Assembly (NCBI GenBank): GCA_030426395.1
Contig: JAUHYE010000010.1
Coordinates: 1 to 52,946 of the forward strand
Direction: 5' to 3'
DNA: 52,946 bases
Source of the DNA: Phycisphaerae bacterium
Lineage (GTDB): Bacteria > Planctomycetota > Phycisphaerae > Phycisphaerales > UBA1924
The notes under the pieces were generated by a model, which had not been told where the DNA came from, did no database searches, and saw nothing but the letters and a program-made list of their open reading frames with translations. This document shows, one piece after another, positions 34,373-46,622 of this stretch. A program made the translations under genes and the position numbers. The first letter of the stretch is position 1, and every line of letters begins with the position of its first letter.

Positions 34373-37177
34373 ATGCCCACCCGCTCACGATTCATTCTGA
34401 CGTTGCTGGGCCTGGGCGCTCTGGCCTGCGGCGTGGTCGCGGGGTGGTGGTGGTTCGATGCCGACCGCCAAGCCTTCTATACCGACGACTCGGCCATCCG
34501 TACCTCGGTCGCCGACGCACCAGTGCGCGACATCCTCTGGCGTTCGCCCGAGCCGATGCGCACCGTCGAGGGCGAGCCGATCACGGGTCGTGACCCCGTC
34601 GTCTCGACAGACGGCGACACGCTATTGCTCACGCGCACGAGCGAGACGGGCGACGCAGACCTGTTCATCGCCGGCCGTGTGGGCGACGCCTGGACGCAGC
34701 CGCGATCGCTTACCGAACTCAACACGATCGACAACGAACTCGCGCCATCGCTTTCGGCCGATGGCCAGCGGCTGTACTTCGCCACCGACCGCCCGGGCGG
34801 CGCGGGTGGCCTGGACATCTGGATGTCTCTCCGCGAAGGCGACCGCTGGCTCGAGCCGACACCCCTGGGCTTCAACACGCGCGAGAACGAGACCGATCCG
34901 CATCCGTTCCTGCGCCCCAGCGGAGCCGAGGCAATCCTCTTCTCGTCCGATCGCCCTCGCGATGGCGAAATCGGCGAACCGCCGCTAACCGATTTCGATC
35001 TGTATCTGGCCGACCTCGACGCCGCGAGCCCCCGGCACGTGGCCGAACTCTCCAGCCCAGGCCGCGACGCCGGCCCTGCGGTCACGACGGCGGGCGACTT
35101 CGTGTACTTCACGTCCGATCGGGACACGGGAAGCGGTGGCTACGACCTCTACCGCGCTCGCGTGCGAGCGGGCGAAGGCTCCGAGATCATCTTCGACGCC
35201 GTCCGCTCGCTCGGCACATCCATTAATACTTCCGGCGATGAACTCGACCCCTCGTCGAGCCTCGAAGGCTTCGCCCTCCAGTTCGCGAAGGTCATCGACG
35301 ACCGCCCGCAACTGATGCGAGCCGTGTCCAAGGAGGTCTACCTCGCCCGCAGCACCACACGCGGCGACCTGCTCGGGCTCATCCCCTGGATCCTGCTCGC
35401 ACTCGCCATCGTGCTCGCGCTCGCGCTCTTGCGCCGCACGGTGCGTGATGCGCAGTGGCAGGCCCGCATCGCCACGCTGGGTTTGATGGCCAAGTGCGCC
35501 CTGGTCAGCCTGGTCATCCACGCGGGAATCATGGCGCTGCTCGCGGCGCTCCAGGTCCCCCCCACCGCCGGCCAGCCCAACGGCAAGCCCGAGGGTCTCC
35601 AGGTCGCGCTCTCCTCCTCGGCGTTGCGGTCTTCGGTCAGGGACCAGATGCGCGGCTCGTCCGCTCCGGCAACGCTCGCGCAAGCATCGACACCAGCACC
35701 CGTGGCGCCCGCGATCACGACACCGAGCACGTCGAGTTCCGTCACTTTCCAACCCCAGAGCACGCCCACGCCCACCGGCTCGCCCATGCAGCCCAGCACC
35801 ACCGTGCGCGAGAGCACGGTGTCCTCGCAATCGCCCCGAATCGCCGACGCCGGCACGCCTGATCTGCCGACGATTCAGGCGCCGACGCCAACCCTTGGCT
35901 TGCCGCAAGCACCGGCCGCCGAGCCGCACGCTGAAGCCGAAACCGGCATCGATACCCCCGCTTTGGCAAGCAGTTCGCAAATGTCCCAAGCCGCCGACGT
36001 CGAGATCGCTACGGGCGGAACGCCCAGCACCGTGACAATCGACGCTGCCGAGGCATCGATCACCGATGGCGCTCGCTTCTCACCCAGCACAACAGTTGGC
36101 GACGCACAACCGTCGGCAACTGATACAACCGAGTTCGACGCCCTCGCCGGCGAGTCCATCGATCTACCTGAACCAGCCATCGGACCCACGCTCGCGATGC
36201 CATCGACTGGCGACACAGAAGCCGTGCCCGCCGAGCAAGGCGCGACCGCCCTCGAACTCGCCGAAGCTCGCACCCGCGAAGTTCCCGCACCCATTACCGG
36301 CGATACCGCCGCCCCGCTCACCGACTTCGATGCCGCGATCACGACACTTGCCATCCCCGAAGCGAGCCTCGAGATCAACGCCCGCGACTTCACCCCCTCG
36401 ACCAACCTGCCCGAGCCCGCGCTCACGCTCGACCTGACCCCACCATCTCTGGCTGTGCCCCAGCTGAACCTGCCCGAAGCCGTAACACATCGCTTCGAGC
36501 TCCTGGGCATCGTCATCGACGAGGAAACCGAAGACCCAATCGCCGGCGCGAGCCTGCGCCTCGACCTCGAGGGTGCCGCGGACCTCACCGAAACCTCCAA
36601 CGACGACGGCACCTTCGCCCTTGGGTTCGATGAGATTCCCGACAACGCCGCGCTGACCGCCACGCACGAGGGCTACACCCCAGGCGCCATCAACATCGCC
36701 CAGCGCGACTTGCGAGCGGGCCGCCGTGTCGTCGTTCGACTGCGCAAGATTGATCCGTTCGTTATCGTCATGGAGCCCGAGCCCGAGGTGCACCACCTGG
36801 GCAACGACGAGTTCAGCGGCCGCATCAACAGCCAGTTCCAGCGCGGCAGCGAGGGGCTCGTGCTCCAGCTTCCCTTCGAGATGACGCGCGAGCACGCGCA
36901 GCTTCCCCTCCGCGGAGCCGAGCTGCGACTGTTCGTCAAGGGCACGCAGGCCCCCAACCCCGTGCGCATCAACGGCCGGCAGATCGCCACGCTCGCGCAG
37001 TCTCCCGGCGACGGCAGCTTCCGAGAGCAGGTCATCGCCATCCCCTCGGGTGTGCTGCAACTGGGCCGGAACGTGCTCGAACTCGAGTCCGTCGCTCGCC
37101 CCGGCTCGGACAAAGATGATTATGAATTCGTGAATCCGCGAGTGGTGCTGCTCGTCGAGCCCGACGCGGCGATCTGA
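34373..37177 (+). CDS. PD40 beta-propeller / TonB-like hybrid transducer
   Basis: 934 residues with a domain order I do not recognise from any named family. TM1 about 8-28. A TolB-like beta-propeller with repeats such as SADGQRLYFATDRPGGAGGLDIW, FSSDRP and FTSDRDTGSGGYDLY (about 70-300). TM2 333-354, a short basic cytoplasmic loop, then TM3 about 372-394, whose SLVIHAGIMALL keeps the Ser-x3-His spacing (S379, H383) and Leu390 of the TonB/TolA anchor. A Ser/Thr/Pro/Ala-rich linker follows, about 395-700. A carboxypeptidase-regulatory-like beta domain (about 703-800) and a final beta domain (about 803-934) end it. Predicted topology puts both the propeller and the long arm in the periplasm. Tight coupling to exbD suggests it is the driven partner. 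Confidence 0.75.
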   Translation: MPTRSRFILTLLGLGALACGVVAGWWWFDADRQAFYTDDSAIRTSVADAPVRDILWRSPEPMRTVEGEPITGRDPVVSTDGDTLLLTRTSETGDADLFIAGRVGDAWTQPRSLTELNTIDNELAPSLSADGQRLYFATDRPGGAGGLDIWMSLREGDRWLEPTPLGFNTRENETDPHPFLRPSGAEAILFSSDRPRDGEIGEPPLTDFDLYLADLDAASPRHVAELSSPGRDAGPAVTTAGDFVYFTSDRDTGSGGYDLYRARVRAGEGSEIIFDAVRSLGTSINTSGDELDPSSSLEGFALQFAKVIDDRPQLMRAVSKEVYLARSTTRGDLLGLIPWILLALAIVLALALLRRTVRDAQWQARIATLGLMAKCALVSLVIHAGIMALLAALQVPPTAGQPNGKPEGLQVALSSSALRSSVRDQMRGSSAPATLAQASTPAPVAPAITTPSTSSSVTFQPQSTPTPTGSPMQPSTTVRESTVSSQSPRIADAGTPDLPTIQAPTPTLGLPQAPAAEPHAEAETGIDTPALASSSQMSQAADVEIATGGTPSTVTIDAAEASITDGARFSPSTTVGDAQPSATDTTEFDALAGESIDLPEPAIGPTLAMPSTGDTEAVPAEQGATALELAEARTREVPAPITGDTAAPLTDFDAAITTLAIPEASLEINARDFTPSTNLPEPALTLDLTPPSLAVPQLNLPEAVTHRFELLGIVIDEETEDPIAGASLRLDLEGAADLTETSNDDGTFALGFDEIPDNAALTATHEGYTPGAINIAQRDLRAGRRVVVRLRKIDPFVIVMEPEPEVHHLGNDEFSGRINSQFQRGSEGLVLQLPFEMTREHAQLPLRGAELRLFVKGTQAPNPVRINGRQIATLAQSPGDGSFREQVIAIPSGVLQLGRNVLELESVARPGSDKDDYEFVNPRVVLLVEPDAAI

Positions 37178-37204
37178 ATTCTTTTCAATCTCGATCGCGA
37201 TCCC

Positions 37205-37227
37205 GACCACCGCCGTCTACGGTGGTC
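37205..37227 (+). promoter_or_regulatory. Hairpin just before the hydroxylase start
   Basis: Perfect 8-bp stem GACCACCG / CGGTGGTC with loop CCGTCTA, ending 7 nt before ATG 37235. It has no U tract, so a terminator is unlikely. The 3' arm contains GGTGG, the only purine-rich SD candidate, so the hairpin could mask the ribosome-binding site (inference). Confidence 0.4.
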
Positions 37228-37234
37228 CTTCGCC

Positions 37235-38122
37235 ATGGAAGGATTGCTGAACACATCCATCGCTGCCGGCTCACTCGCGTTGTTCTGGATGCTCGAAGCC
37301 ATGATCCCTGCGGTGCCCGCGTCGGGAAAGCAAGGCGTCATGCGTCTTCGCCACCTGCTGCTCGCGCTGGTCAATGCCTTGCCGGCCGTCGCATTGGCAG
37401 CCATACTCGGAATAGCCGATGCCGCGGCAAATGCCGCCAACTTCGGCATCCTCCGCATCATGGACATCCCCATTTGGGCGCACGTCATCGCGGCGTTCCT
37501 ATTGCTGGATTTCCTTCAGTACGCGTGCCACGTTCTCATGCACAAGACGCCAATCCTTTGGCGCCTGCACGCCGTGCATCACCACGCCGAACATCTCGAA
37601 TCGACGACCGCCTTCCGCTTCCATACCATGGAGGTCGCCATCCACGGCATCATCACGCTCGCCGCCGTCCTGCTCCTTGGCATCCACGTGCTCGACGTCG
37701 TGATCTACAACGCCATCATGCTGCCGGCCGCCATGTTCCACCACTCCAACATCCGCTTGCACCCACGCGCCGAGTCGGTCTTCCGGTGGGTGATCATCAC
37801 GCCGAGGATGCACCGCGTGCACCACTCGCGCTGGCAGCCAGAGACCGACAGCAACTACAGCGCCGTCCTGACAATCTGGGATCGCCTGTTTGGTACGCTC
37901 TCTGCCGACCGCCGGCCCGAGGCCATCAACGTCGGCCTCGACGGATTCGGCCCCGAGCACACCGAGACGCTCAAGGGCATGCTCGGCACGCCGTTCAGTG
38001 ATGCCCGAGCGGAGTTGGGCCAACCCGTAGAATCTCAGAAGAATGAACAACTCCGCGCCACGCCGAGGCCGAGCACAAGCATCCCACGCGCAAAGCCAAC
38101 CAGCCGCCCGGCGACGGCCTGA
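37235..38122 (+). CDS. Sterol desaturase/fatty acid hydroxylase family protein
   Basis: 295-residue membrane di-iron enzyme. Transmembrane stretches are near 8-28, 38-62, 80-100 and 133-165. The His boxes are HVLMH (99-103), HAVHHH (112-117), a lone FHHSN, and HRVHHSRW (about 193-200), the metal ligands of this superfamily. It adds hydroxyl or double bonds to lipid chains or sterol-like substrates. The exact substrate is unknown, and ether lipid or hopanoid modification is possible. The Arg/Pro/Thr-rich last 25 residues are not family-like and may reflect readthrough of drifted sequence. It follows the transducer gene by 57 nt, with a hairpin between. Confidence 0.87.
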   Translation: MEGLLNTSIAAGSLALFWMLEAMIPAVPASGKQGVMRLRHLLLALVNALPAVALAAILGIADAAANAANFGILRIMDIPIWAHVIAAFLLLDFLQYACHVLMHKTPILWRLHAVHHHAEHLESTTAFRFHTMEVAIHGIITLAAVLLLGIHVLDVVIYNAIMLPAAMFHHSNIRLHPRAESVFRWVIITPRMHRVHHSRWQPETDSNYSAVLTIWDRLFGTLSADRRPEAINVGLDGFGPEHTETLKGMLGTPFSDARAELGQPVESQKNEQLRATPRPSTSIPRAKPTSRPATA

Positions 38123-38184
38123 TAACCAACCCGCCCCACCCTCACGGCACCCATACCATGGTCCCTCGCAGGAGGAATCGAACC

Positions 38185-39798
38185 ATGACGTGTGCCGCTA
38201 TCCATCGTCCGCTCTTTGTCGCGCTCTTGGCCTTGCTCGCCAGCCTGAGCTTCACCAGCATCGCCCGCGCCGATGACGTCGACCGCGCCAACGGCCTGCT
38301 GCGTCGCGCCGAGGTCAACCTCGAATCCGTCGCTTCCAGCCTCAAGGGCCGAACCTCACCCCCGCGCGGCTCGGCCGCGAAACTGTTGGCTCAGCGCCTG
38401 GAGATGGCTCTGAACGATCTCACCCCCGCGAAGGAACTGCTGGAGAAGGCTCCCGCCGACGCCGCCGGCCGCGCCGAGGCCGTCGAGCGATACACCGCCG
38501 CCGCCAACGAGTACAACCGCCTGCGCGCCATCCTCACCGGCTCCGACGAGCCCGCCGAGCCCGACACGGGCACCAAGCTCGACTACAAGCAGGAAGAACT
38601 GCTGAGCAACGCCCGCTTCCACATCCGAGAGGTCGAGGGGAACGCCCAAGTGCTGACCGAGCAGACCGAGAAGATGCGCATCGTCGAAGATCAGCTCTCG
38701 ATCAACTTCCGCGACGTGAACGCCCTCCTCAAAATCATCGCCAACGCCCGCCGCAAGACCGGCTTCGCCAACGACGCCCTCGTCCAGCTCCCCGCCGACG
38801 GCAAGGGCGTATCCGAAGCCCGCCAGCAACTGGTGAACGCCGACGCAAAAGTCACCATCGCCAACGACTACCTCACCCCGCTGGACGCCCAGCTCGACAA
38901 GCTCATCGATCCGGCCAACTACCCCGACCTCGCCGCCGACCACAAGCGCCTGCGCGAGCTCTCGGTCATGTTCGCCCGGCCCGAGATCCTCGAGACCGAC
39001 CTTTCTCTCGCCGCCGAAACCTTCGCGCAGGCCCAGCCCGCCCACGACGAGTGTCTCCGCATCGCCCGCAAGTACGCCCGCCTCATGCAGCAGCGCACCG
39101 GCGAGGGCGAGGCGCTCGAGGGCGTGGGCAACGGCTTCCTTGCCAATCACGCCGACTTCATGGCCGCCGCACAACAGAAGGAGGCCGACCTTCCAGGCCA
39201 GATCCGCGAAGACCTGGCCACGGCGGCTCGGTACGCCGACGAGGCCGTCGCGGCCCAGAAGCCCTTGTGGTTCACCGGCGGCATCCCGCAGGTCATGGGC
39301 TTCGCCGACGAGAAGATCACGCTGCTCACCGCGCTGGACGAGCGCTCGGGCGCCGCGATGCGCGAGCATTACGAAGAAACGAAGGCGACCATTCAGAAGC
39401 AGGCCGACTCGCTCCGCGAGCTCATCATCCGCGAGAACACCATGCCCGCCGACAACTTCCAGGGCGACGATCGTGACAAGGCCATCAAGACCGCCATCAG
39501 CGGCTGGACCGTCCAGCAGGAAGAGTTCGACCTGCTCAAGGTCCGCATCCCCGCCGAGGCCTGGGCCCGCGAAACCAAGTGGACCTACAGCAACGGCACC
39601 TGGTACTTCTCCGACCGCTCACGCCTCCAGGTCCGCCTGCTCGTGGCCGATAAGGACAACCCGGAGCTGGCCATCGACCGGCCCATCAACGTCTGGAAGG
39701 ACCACCAGAAGGGCGACAGCATGATCGGCGTCCCCCTCTACGGCATCGACGATGAGTTGCAGCCCCACAGCTATATGCTGCGGTCGAAGGTCAAGTAA
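38185..39798 (+). CDS. Secreted helical protein of unknown function
   Basis: 537 residues from ATG 38185, with AGGAGG 9 nt upstream. Signal peptide about 1-29 (FVALLALLASLSFTSIARA). The body to about residue 445 is almost all amphipathic helix, rich in Ala/Glu/Leu/Asn, with repeated DALV/LNDL/RLRELS blocks, like a coiled-coil rod. The last 90 residues change to a beta pattern with aromatics (WARETKWTYSNGTWYFSDRSRLQVRLLVADKDNPELAIDRPINVWKD abbreviated here by its ends), perhaps a small globular head. I recognise no domain. Neighbours give no clue. It starts 62 nt after the hydroxylase gene. Confidence 0.7.
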   Translation: MTCAAIHRPLFVALLALLASLSFTSIARADDVDRANGLLRRAEVNLESVASSLKGRTSPPRGSAAKLLAQRLEMALNDLTPAKELLEKAPADAAGRAEAVERYTAAANEYNRLRAILTGSDEPAEPDTGTKLDYKQEELLSNARFHIREVEGNAQVLTEQTEKMRIVEDQLSINFRDVNALLKIIANARRKTGFANDALVQLPADGKGVSEARQQLVNADAKVTIANDYLTPLDAQLDKLIDPANYPDLAADHKRLRELSVMFARPEILETDLSLAAETFAQAQPAHDECLRIARKYARLMQQRTGEGEALEGVGNGFLANHADFMAAAQQKEADLPGQIREDLATAARYADEAVAAQKPLWFTGGIPQVMGFADEKITLLTALDERSGAAMREHYEETKATIQKQADSLRELIIRENTMPADNFQGDDRDKAIKTAISGWTVQQEEFDLLKVRIPAEAWARETKWTYSNGTWYFSDRSRLQVRLLVADKDNPELAIDRPINVWKDHQKGDSMIGVPLYGIDDELQPHSYMLRSKVK

Positions 39799-39825
39799 CC
39801 CCAACCGAGCCGGGGATCGCTCTAC

Positions 39826-40641
39826 TTACACCCCCACCGTGACCCGCATGAACGTCGCCCCGATCGACGTCTTTCCATCGCCCGCGGCGTTATCGCTGTT
39901 GGCCAGGTCGACCAGTTGCGTGTGCAACTCGTCGACCTTGCCGTTGGCCGCCGCGGCCGCGTAGGCGTTCATGGTCGGGCCGTAGTAATCTCGGAACAGC
40001 TCGATGAACGTCTCGGGGCTCTTGTCGTCGGACTTGAAGTAGAACGTGTCGCGGTCCATCTTCACCCGGTCGGCCGGCACGCCCGCGCCCTCGAACCGCT
40101 CGATGATGCTCGACTCGACGCCCCAGGTCATCGGGCTGATGAACCCCTCGGGCGGCGGCGGTGCATAGGCCGTGCTGATCTTCAGTAACTTCGAGATGAA
40201 CGAGGTCGGGTCGCCCGGAATCCAGTTGCCCATCACGATGCGCCCGCCGGGCTTGGTCACGCGGACGAGTTCCTTGGCCACCGCATCGGGCTTGGGCGCG
40301 AACATCGCGCCGAAGATCGAGATCGAAAGATCGTACGAATCATCGTCGATGCCCCGCAGGTCGCACGCGTCACCCTCCTGGAAACGTACGTTGCCCAGCC
40401 CCGCTTCCTTCGCCCGCACATTCCCCGCGGCCACAAGGTTCAACGCGATATCCACACCGGTCACATCGGCCCCGCGCTTGGCCAATGGCAACGCCGTCGT
40501 GCCATCGCCGCACCCGAGGTCGAGCACCTTCATCGAAGGCTCCACGCCCAGCGACTCGACGAGCGCGTCGCCCGACTCGCGCATGAAACCGGCGATCTTC
40601 GTGAAGTCGCCCTTCTCCCACAGAGCCTTATTCGGATTCAT
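39826..40641 (-). CDS. Class I SAM-dependent methyltransferase
   Basis: 271 residues from ATG 40641 (MNPNKALWEKGDFTKIAGFM). The SAM-binding motif I is VLDLGCGDGTTALPLAKRG, with D in the next strand (GVDIALNLV). Motif II is YDLSISIFGAMFAPKPDAVAKELVRVTKPGG, and the closing VMGNWIP pattern is that of UbiE/Coq5-like and small-molecule methyltransferases. The substrate is unknown; SUKH- or toxin-type partners are absent. An upstream extension to 40725 reads into the tRNA terminator and is rejected as start. Confidence 0.85.
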   Translation of the reverse strand: MNPNKALWEKGDFTKIAGFMRESGDALVESLGVEPSMKVLDLGCGDGTTALPLAKRGADVTGVDIALNLVAAGNVRAKEAGLGNVRFQEGDACDLRGIDDDSYDLSISIFGAMFAPKPDAVAKELVRVTKPGGRIVMGNWIPGDPTSFISKLLKISTAYAPPPPEGFISPMTWGVESSIIERFEGAGVPADRVKMDRDTFYFKSDDKSPETFIELFRDYYGPTMNAYAAAAANGKVDELHTQLVDLANSDNAAGDGKTSIGATFMRVTVGV

Positions 40642-40691
40642 CAGGTTTCCCCCCTGAGTGCCGTACGCCAGACACGCACGGCGTGACGAAC

Positions 40692-40722
40692 GAAAAATGC
40701 TCCAGGGACAAGCCCTGGAGCA
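40692..40722 (-). terminator. Intrinsic terminator after tRNA-Pro
   Basis: 10-bp stem TGCTCCAGGG / CCCTGGAGCA with a 5-nt loop, followed on the minus strand by TTTTT: a textbook Rho-independent terminator, 7 nt after the tRNA end. It separates tRNA-Pro from the methyltransferase gene. Confidence 0.9.
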
Positions 40723-40728
40723 CACGAA

Positions 40729-40802
40729 TCGGGGTGAGAGGATTCGAACCTCCGACCTTCTCGTCCCGAACGAGACGCGCTACCAAGCTGCGCTACACCC
40801 CG
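40729..40802 (-). tRNA. tRNA-Pro(CGG)
   Basis: 74 nt. Acceptor CGGGGTG pairs with CACCCCG, and the discriminator is A. The anticodon arm is TCTCG-TTCGGGA-CGAGA with anticodon CGG. The T arm has GGTTCGAATCC. CCA is not encoded. It is followed directly by a strong terminator, so it is a single-gene unit. Confidence 0.96.
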
Positions 40803-40865
40803 GAAGGCCGACATGGTACGCCGCCGCCGCACGCCGGGCGAACGGCCCACCAGGGCCCAAAACCG

Positions 40866-41612
40866 TCATTTCTGGATCTGCGGCTGCACCGTGTAGACGT
40901 TGTCGTCGATGGTCGAGGGGTCGCCATCCGGCCCGGCCGAGTAGAAATACGGCCGCCCGCTTGTCAGGCCGCCGTCGGCATCCTGGGCGGCCGGATTCCG
41001 ACGAATCTCGGTGGGGTAATACGCGGTCGCCGGCGAGGGAGCAGCCCCCAGGATGTCTACAACATCTTCATCCATCCGACGCACGCCGTGGAAGGCCGGA
41101 TGCACGAAACGAATCGGGTTGCCCCACGCGTCGAGCATGGTCATCAATTCCGGCTCGCTGGCACCTGGCATGTCGTCGAGGGCCGCCGCCGGGGTGTACG
41201 CGAACAACCGGTACCGCGTGGCGTCCACGCCCTCGAGCAGTTCCGCGACGCCCGCGACCTTCCTTGCCTCGGCCAGGAACAGCCCGACGCTGTTGATGGG
41301 ACTGCCATCGTCGGCGACCGCGTCGGCCAGCGGCATGTACACGATCGTGCCGGTCGGATTGCCCTCTTCCTGCCGCGGATCCAGGATCGCCGCCGGGGGC
41401 ATCTTGTCCGTCGCCTGCTCATAGCTGTTCAGCACGTTGTCGAGCACCTTGATGAGGTCGCGGGTCTGTGCCGTCTTGCCGCCGCCGACCACGCGCGCCC
41501 CGACCGCCAGCCCCAGCCCGATCAGCACCGAGATGATCAGGATCACCACCAGCAGCTCGATGAGCGTGAAGCCCCGTCGCCGCCCCTTGCTTTGCATCCG
41601 CATCGTCACCAT
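40866..41612 (-). CDS. Prepilin-type pseudopilin (unlinked)
   Basis: 248 residues. A leader KGRRRG|FTLIELLVVILIISVLIGLGLAV is a strong prepilin cleavage site with Glu +5. The globular part ends with SAGPDGDPSTIDDNVYT, the DGxx-type Ca-loop-like tail seen in GspG-style pseudopilins of planctomycetes (sequence resemblance only). It is 20 kb from the pilus operon and on the opposite strand, so it may serve a second pseudopilus or be an extra subunit. The start is ATG 41612; a second ATG at 41603 is equally possible. It faces tRNA-Pro. Confidence 0.88.
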   Translation of the reverse strand: MVTMRMQSKGRRRGFTLIELLVVILIISVLIGLGLAVGARVVGGGKTAQTRDLIKVLDNVLNSYEQATDKMPPAAILDPRQEEGNPTGTIVYMPLADAVADDGSPINSVGLFLAEARKVAGVAELLEGVDATRYRLFAYTPAAALDDMPGASEPELMTMLDAWGNPIRFVHPAFHGVRRMDEDVVDILGAAPSPATAYYPTEIRRNPAAQDADGGLTSGRPYFYSAGPDGDPSTIDDNVYTVQPQIQK

Positions 41613-41836
41613 CGCTGTCCCTTCCCGCGTCTTTGGATTGCCGGACCGGGGCTCACGGGCCCATCACCCATCCCAGCCGGCACGGACCCACCCGGTTTCC
41701 CGGATCGGGTACCCCGTGACCCATGGTACAGCCACCGGACGCTCCGGTGGCCCAGAGGGGAGGGAGCCGAGCCACGAACCCATCCGCAGACAACCGCGCA
41801 GGGGTTCGATTTACCAAACAAACACTTGCCGGCGGA
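41613..41836 (-). other. Gap between secA and the pseudopilin gene, with hairpin
   Basis: 224 nt. A perfect 8-bp inverted repeat GCCACCGG / CCGGTGGC with 5-nt loop lies at 41731-41751. It could end the secA transcript but no T run follows. No coding sequence is seen. SD-like GGAAGGGA precedes the pseudopilin ATG. Confidence 0.4.
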
Positions 41837-45910
<4,074 letters not shown>

Positions 45911-46062
45911 GATGATGCCTCACGATGCCGCGCCACCGGCCGTGCCATAAGGAACGCACGCCGCGACGCCCCCGATGGGGTGTTGCCTGAGTTATGAACA
46001 GAGTCGGGCGGAGGTGCCGCCAGCGGGGCCGCCCGAGAGCACCCACGCCAGCCAGAAGCCAC
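45911..46062 (-). promoter_or_regulatory. Region upstream of secA
   Basis: 152 nt. It should carry the secA promoter, but no clear hexamer pair is seen. It includes the inverted-repeat-like CCCCCGATGGGG at 45969-45980. Confidence 0.25.
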
Positions 46063-46416
46063 TCACGCCACGGCGGGCGGCGGCAGGTCCATCAGCCCGT
46101 GCAGCCCGAAGGCCGCCGGCAACGCCCAGCCAACCTGGCCGGGCTCGGCAACAAACTCGGCAACGGCCACCGGCGCCACACACCGGCCCTCATCGGGCAC
46201 CGTCGCGCAGGCCAGCAGGCCCTCGACCATCCGGCCCAGCCCAACCACGCTCGTGCGCGCCAGCGGCCGGCCCTCGATGGCATCTCGGACACCCTGCTGC
46301 GACACACGCACGGCCGCGTCGGCCGACGCAAGCACAACAAGCAACGCCGCCAGCGCCGCGAGCGAAGCCGCCCGGCCGCCGACAGTTGTTCGTGTTGTGT
46401 TCGCAAATTGCGTCAT
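46063..46416 (-). CDS. Hypothetical small exported protein
   Basis: 117 residues from ATG 46416, which gives a reasonable signal-type start (RTTVGGRAASLAALAALLVVLASADAAV, basic then hydrophobic). The remainder is Ala/Val/Gly-rich with CATVPDEGRC. No family recognised. The start has only a weak SD, and opposite-strand frames are also open here, so a spurious reading is possible. It lies 152 nt upstream of secA in the same direction. Confidence 0.4.
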   Translation of the reverse strand: MTQFANTTRTTVGGRAASLAALAALLVVLASADAAVRVSQQGVRDAIEGRPLARTSVVGLGRMVEGLLACATVPDEGRCVAPVAVAEFVAEPGQVGWALPAAFGLHGLMDLPPPAVA

Positions 46417-46622
46417 GTCTCTACCAAGGATCATCCGCGATAGGGCCCCCGGCATTCCCGCAGGCCCAGCAGCATCATAAGCGACAGCCGCCACGGTGAG
46501 TATCGGCCCGCCCAGGCTCCGAAACAACCAATCGGGGCACTTCTTCCCGCCGCAACATCCAGAGGCCAAGGGGGCAACAGCCGATATCCTTCGCACCGAC
46601 CGCGGCACCGGAGGCCCCAACA

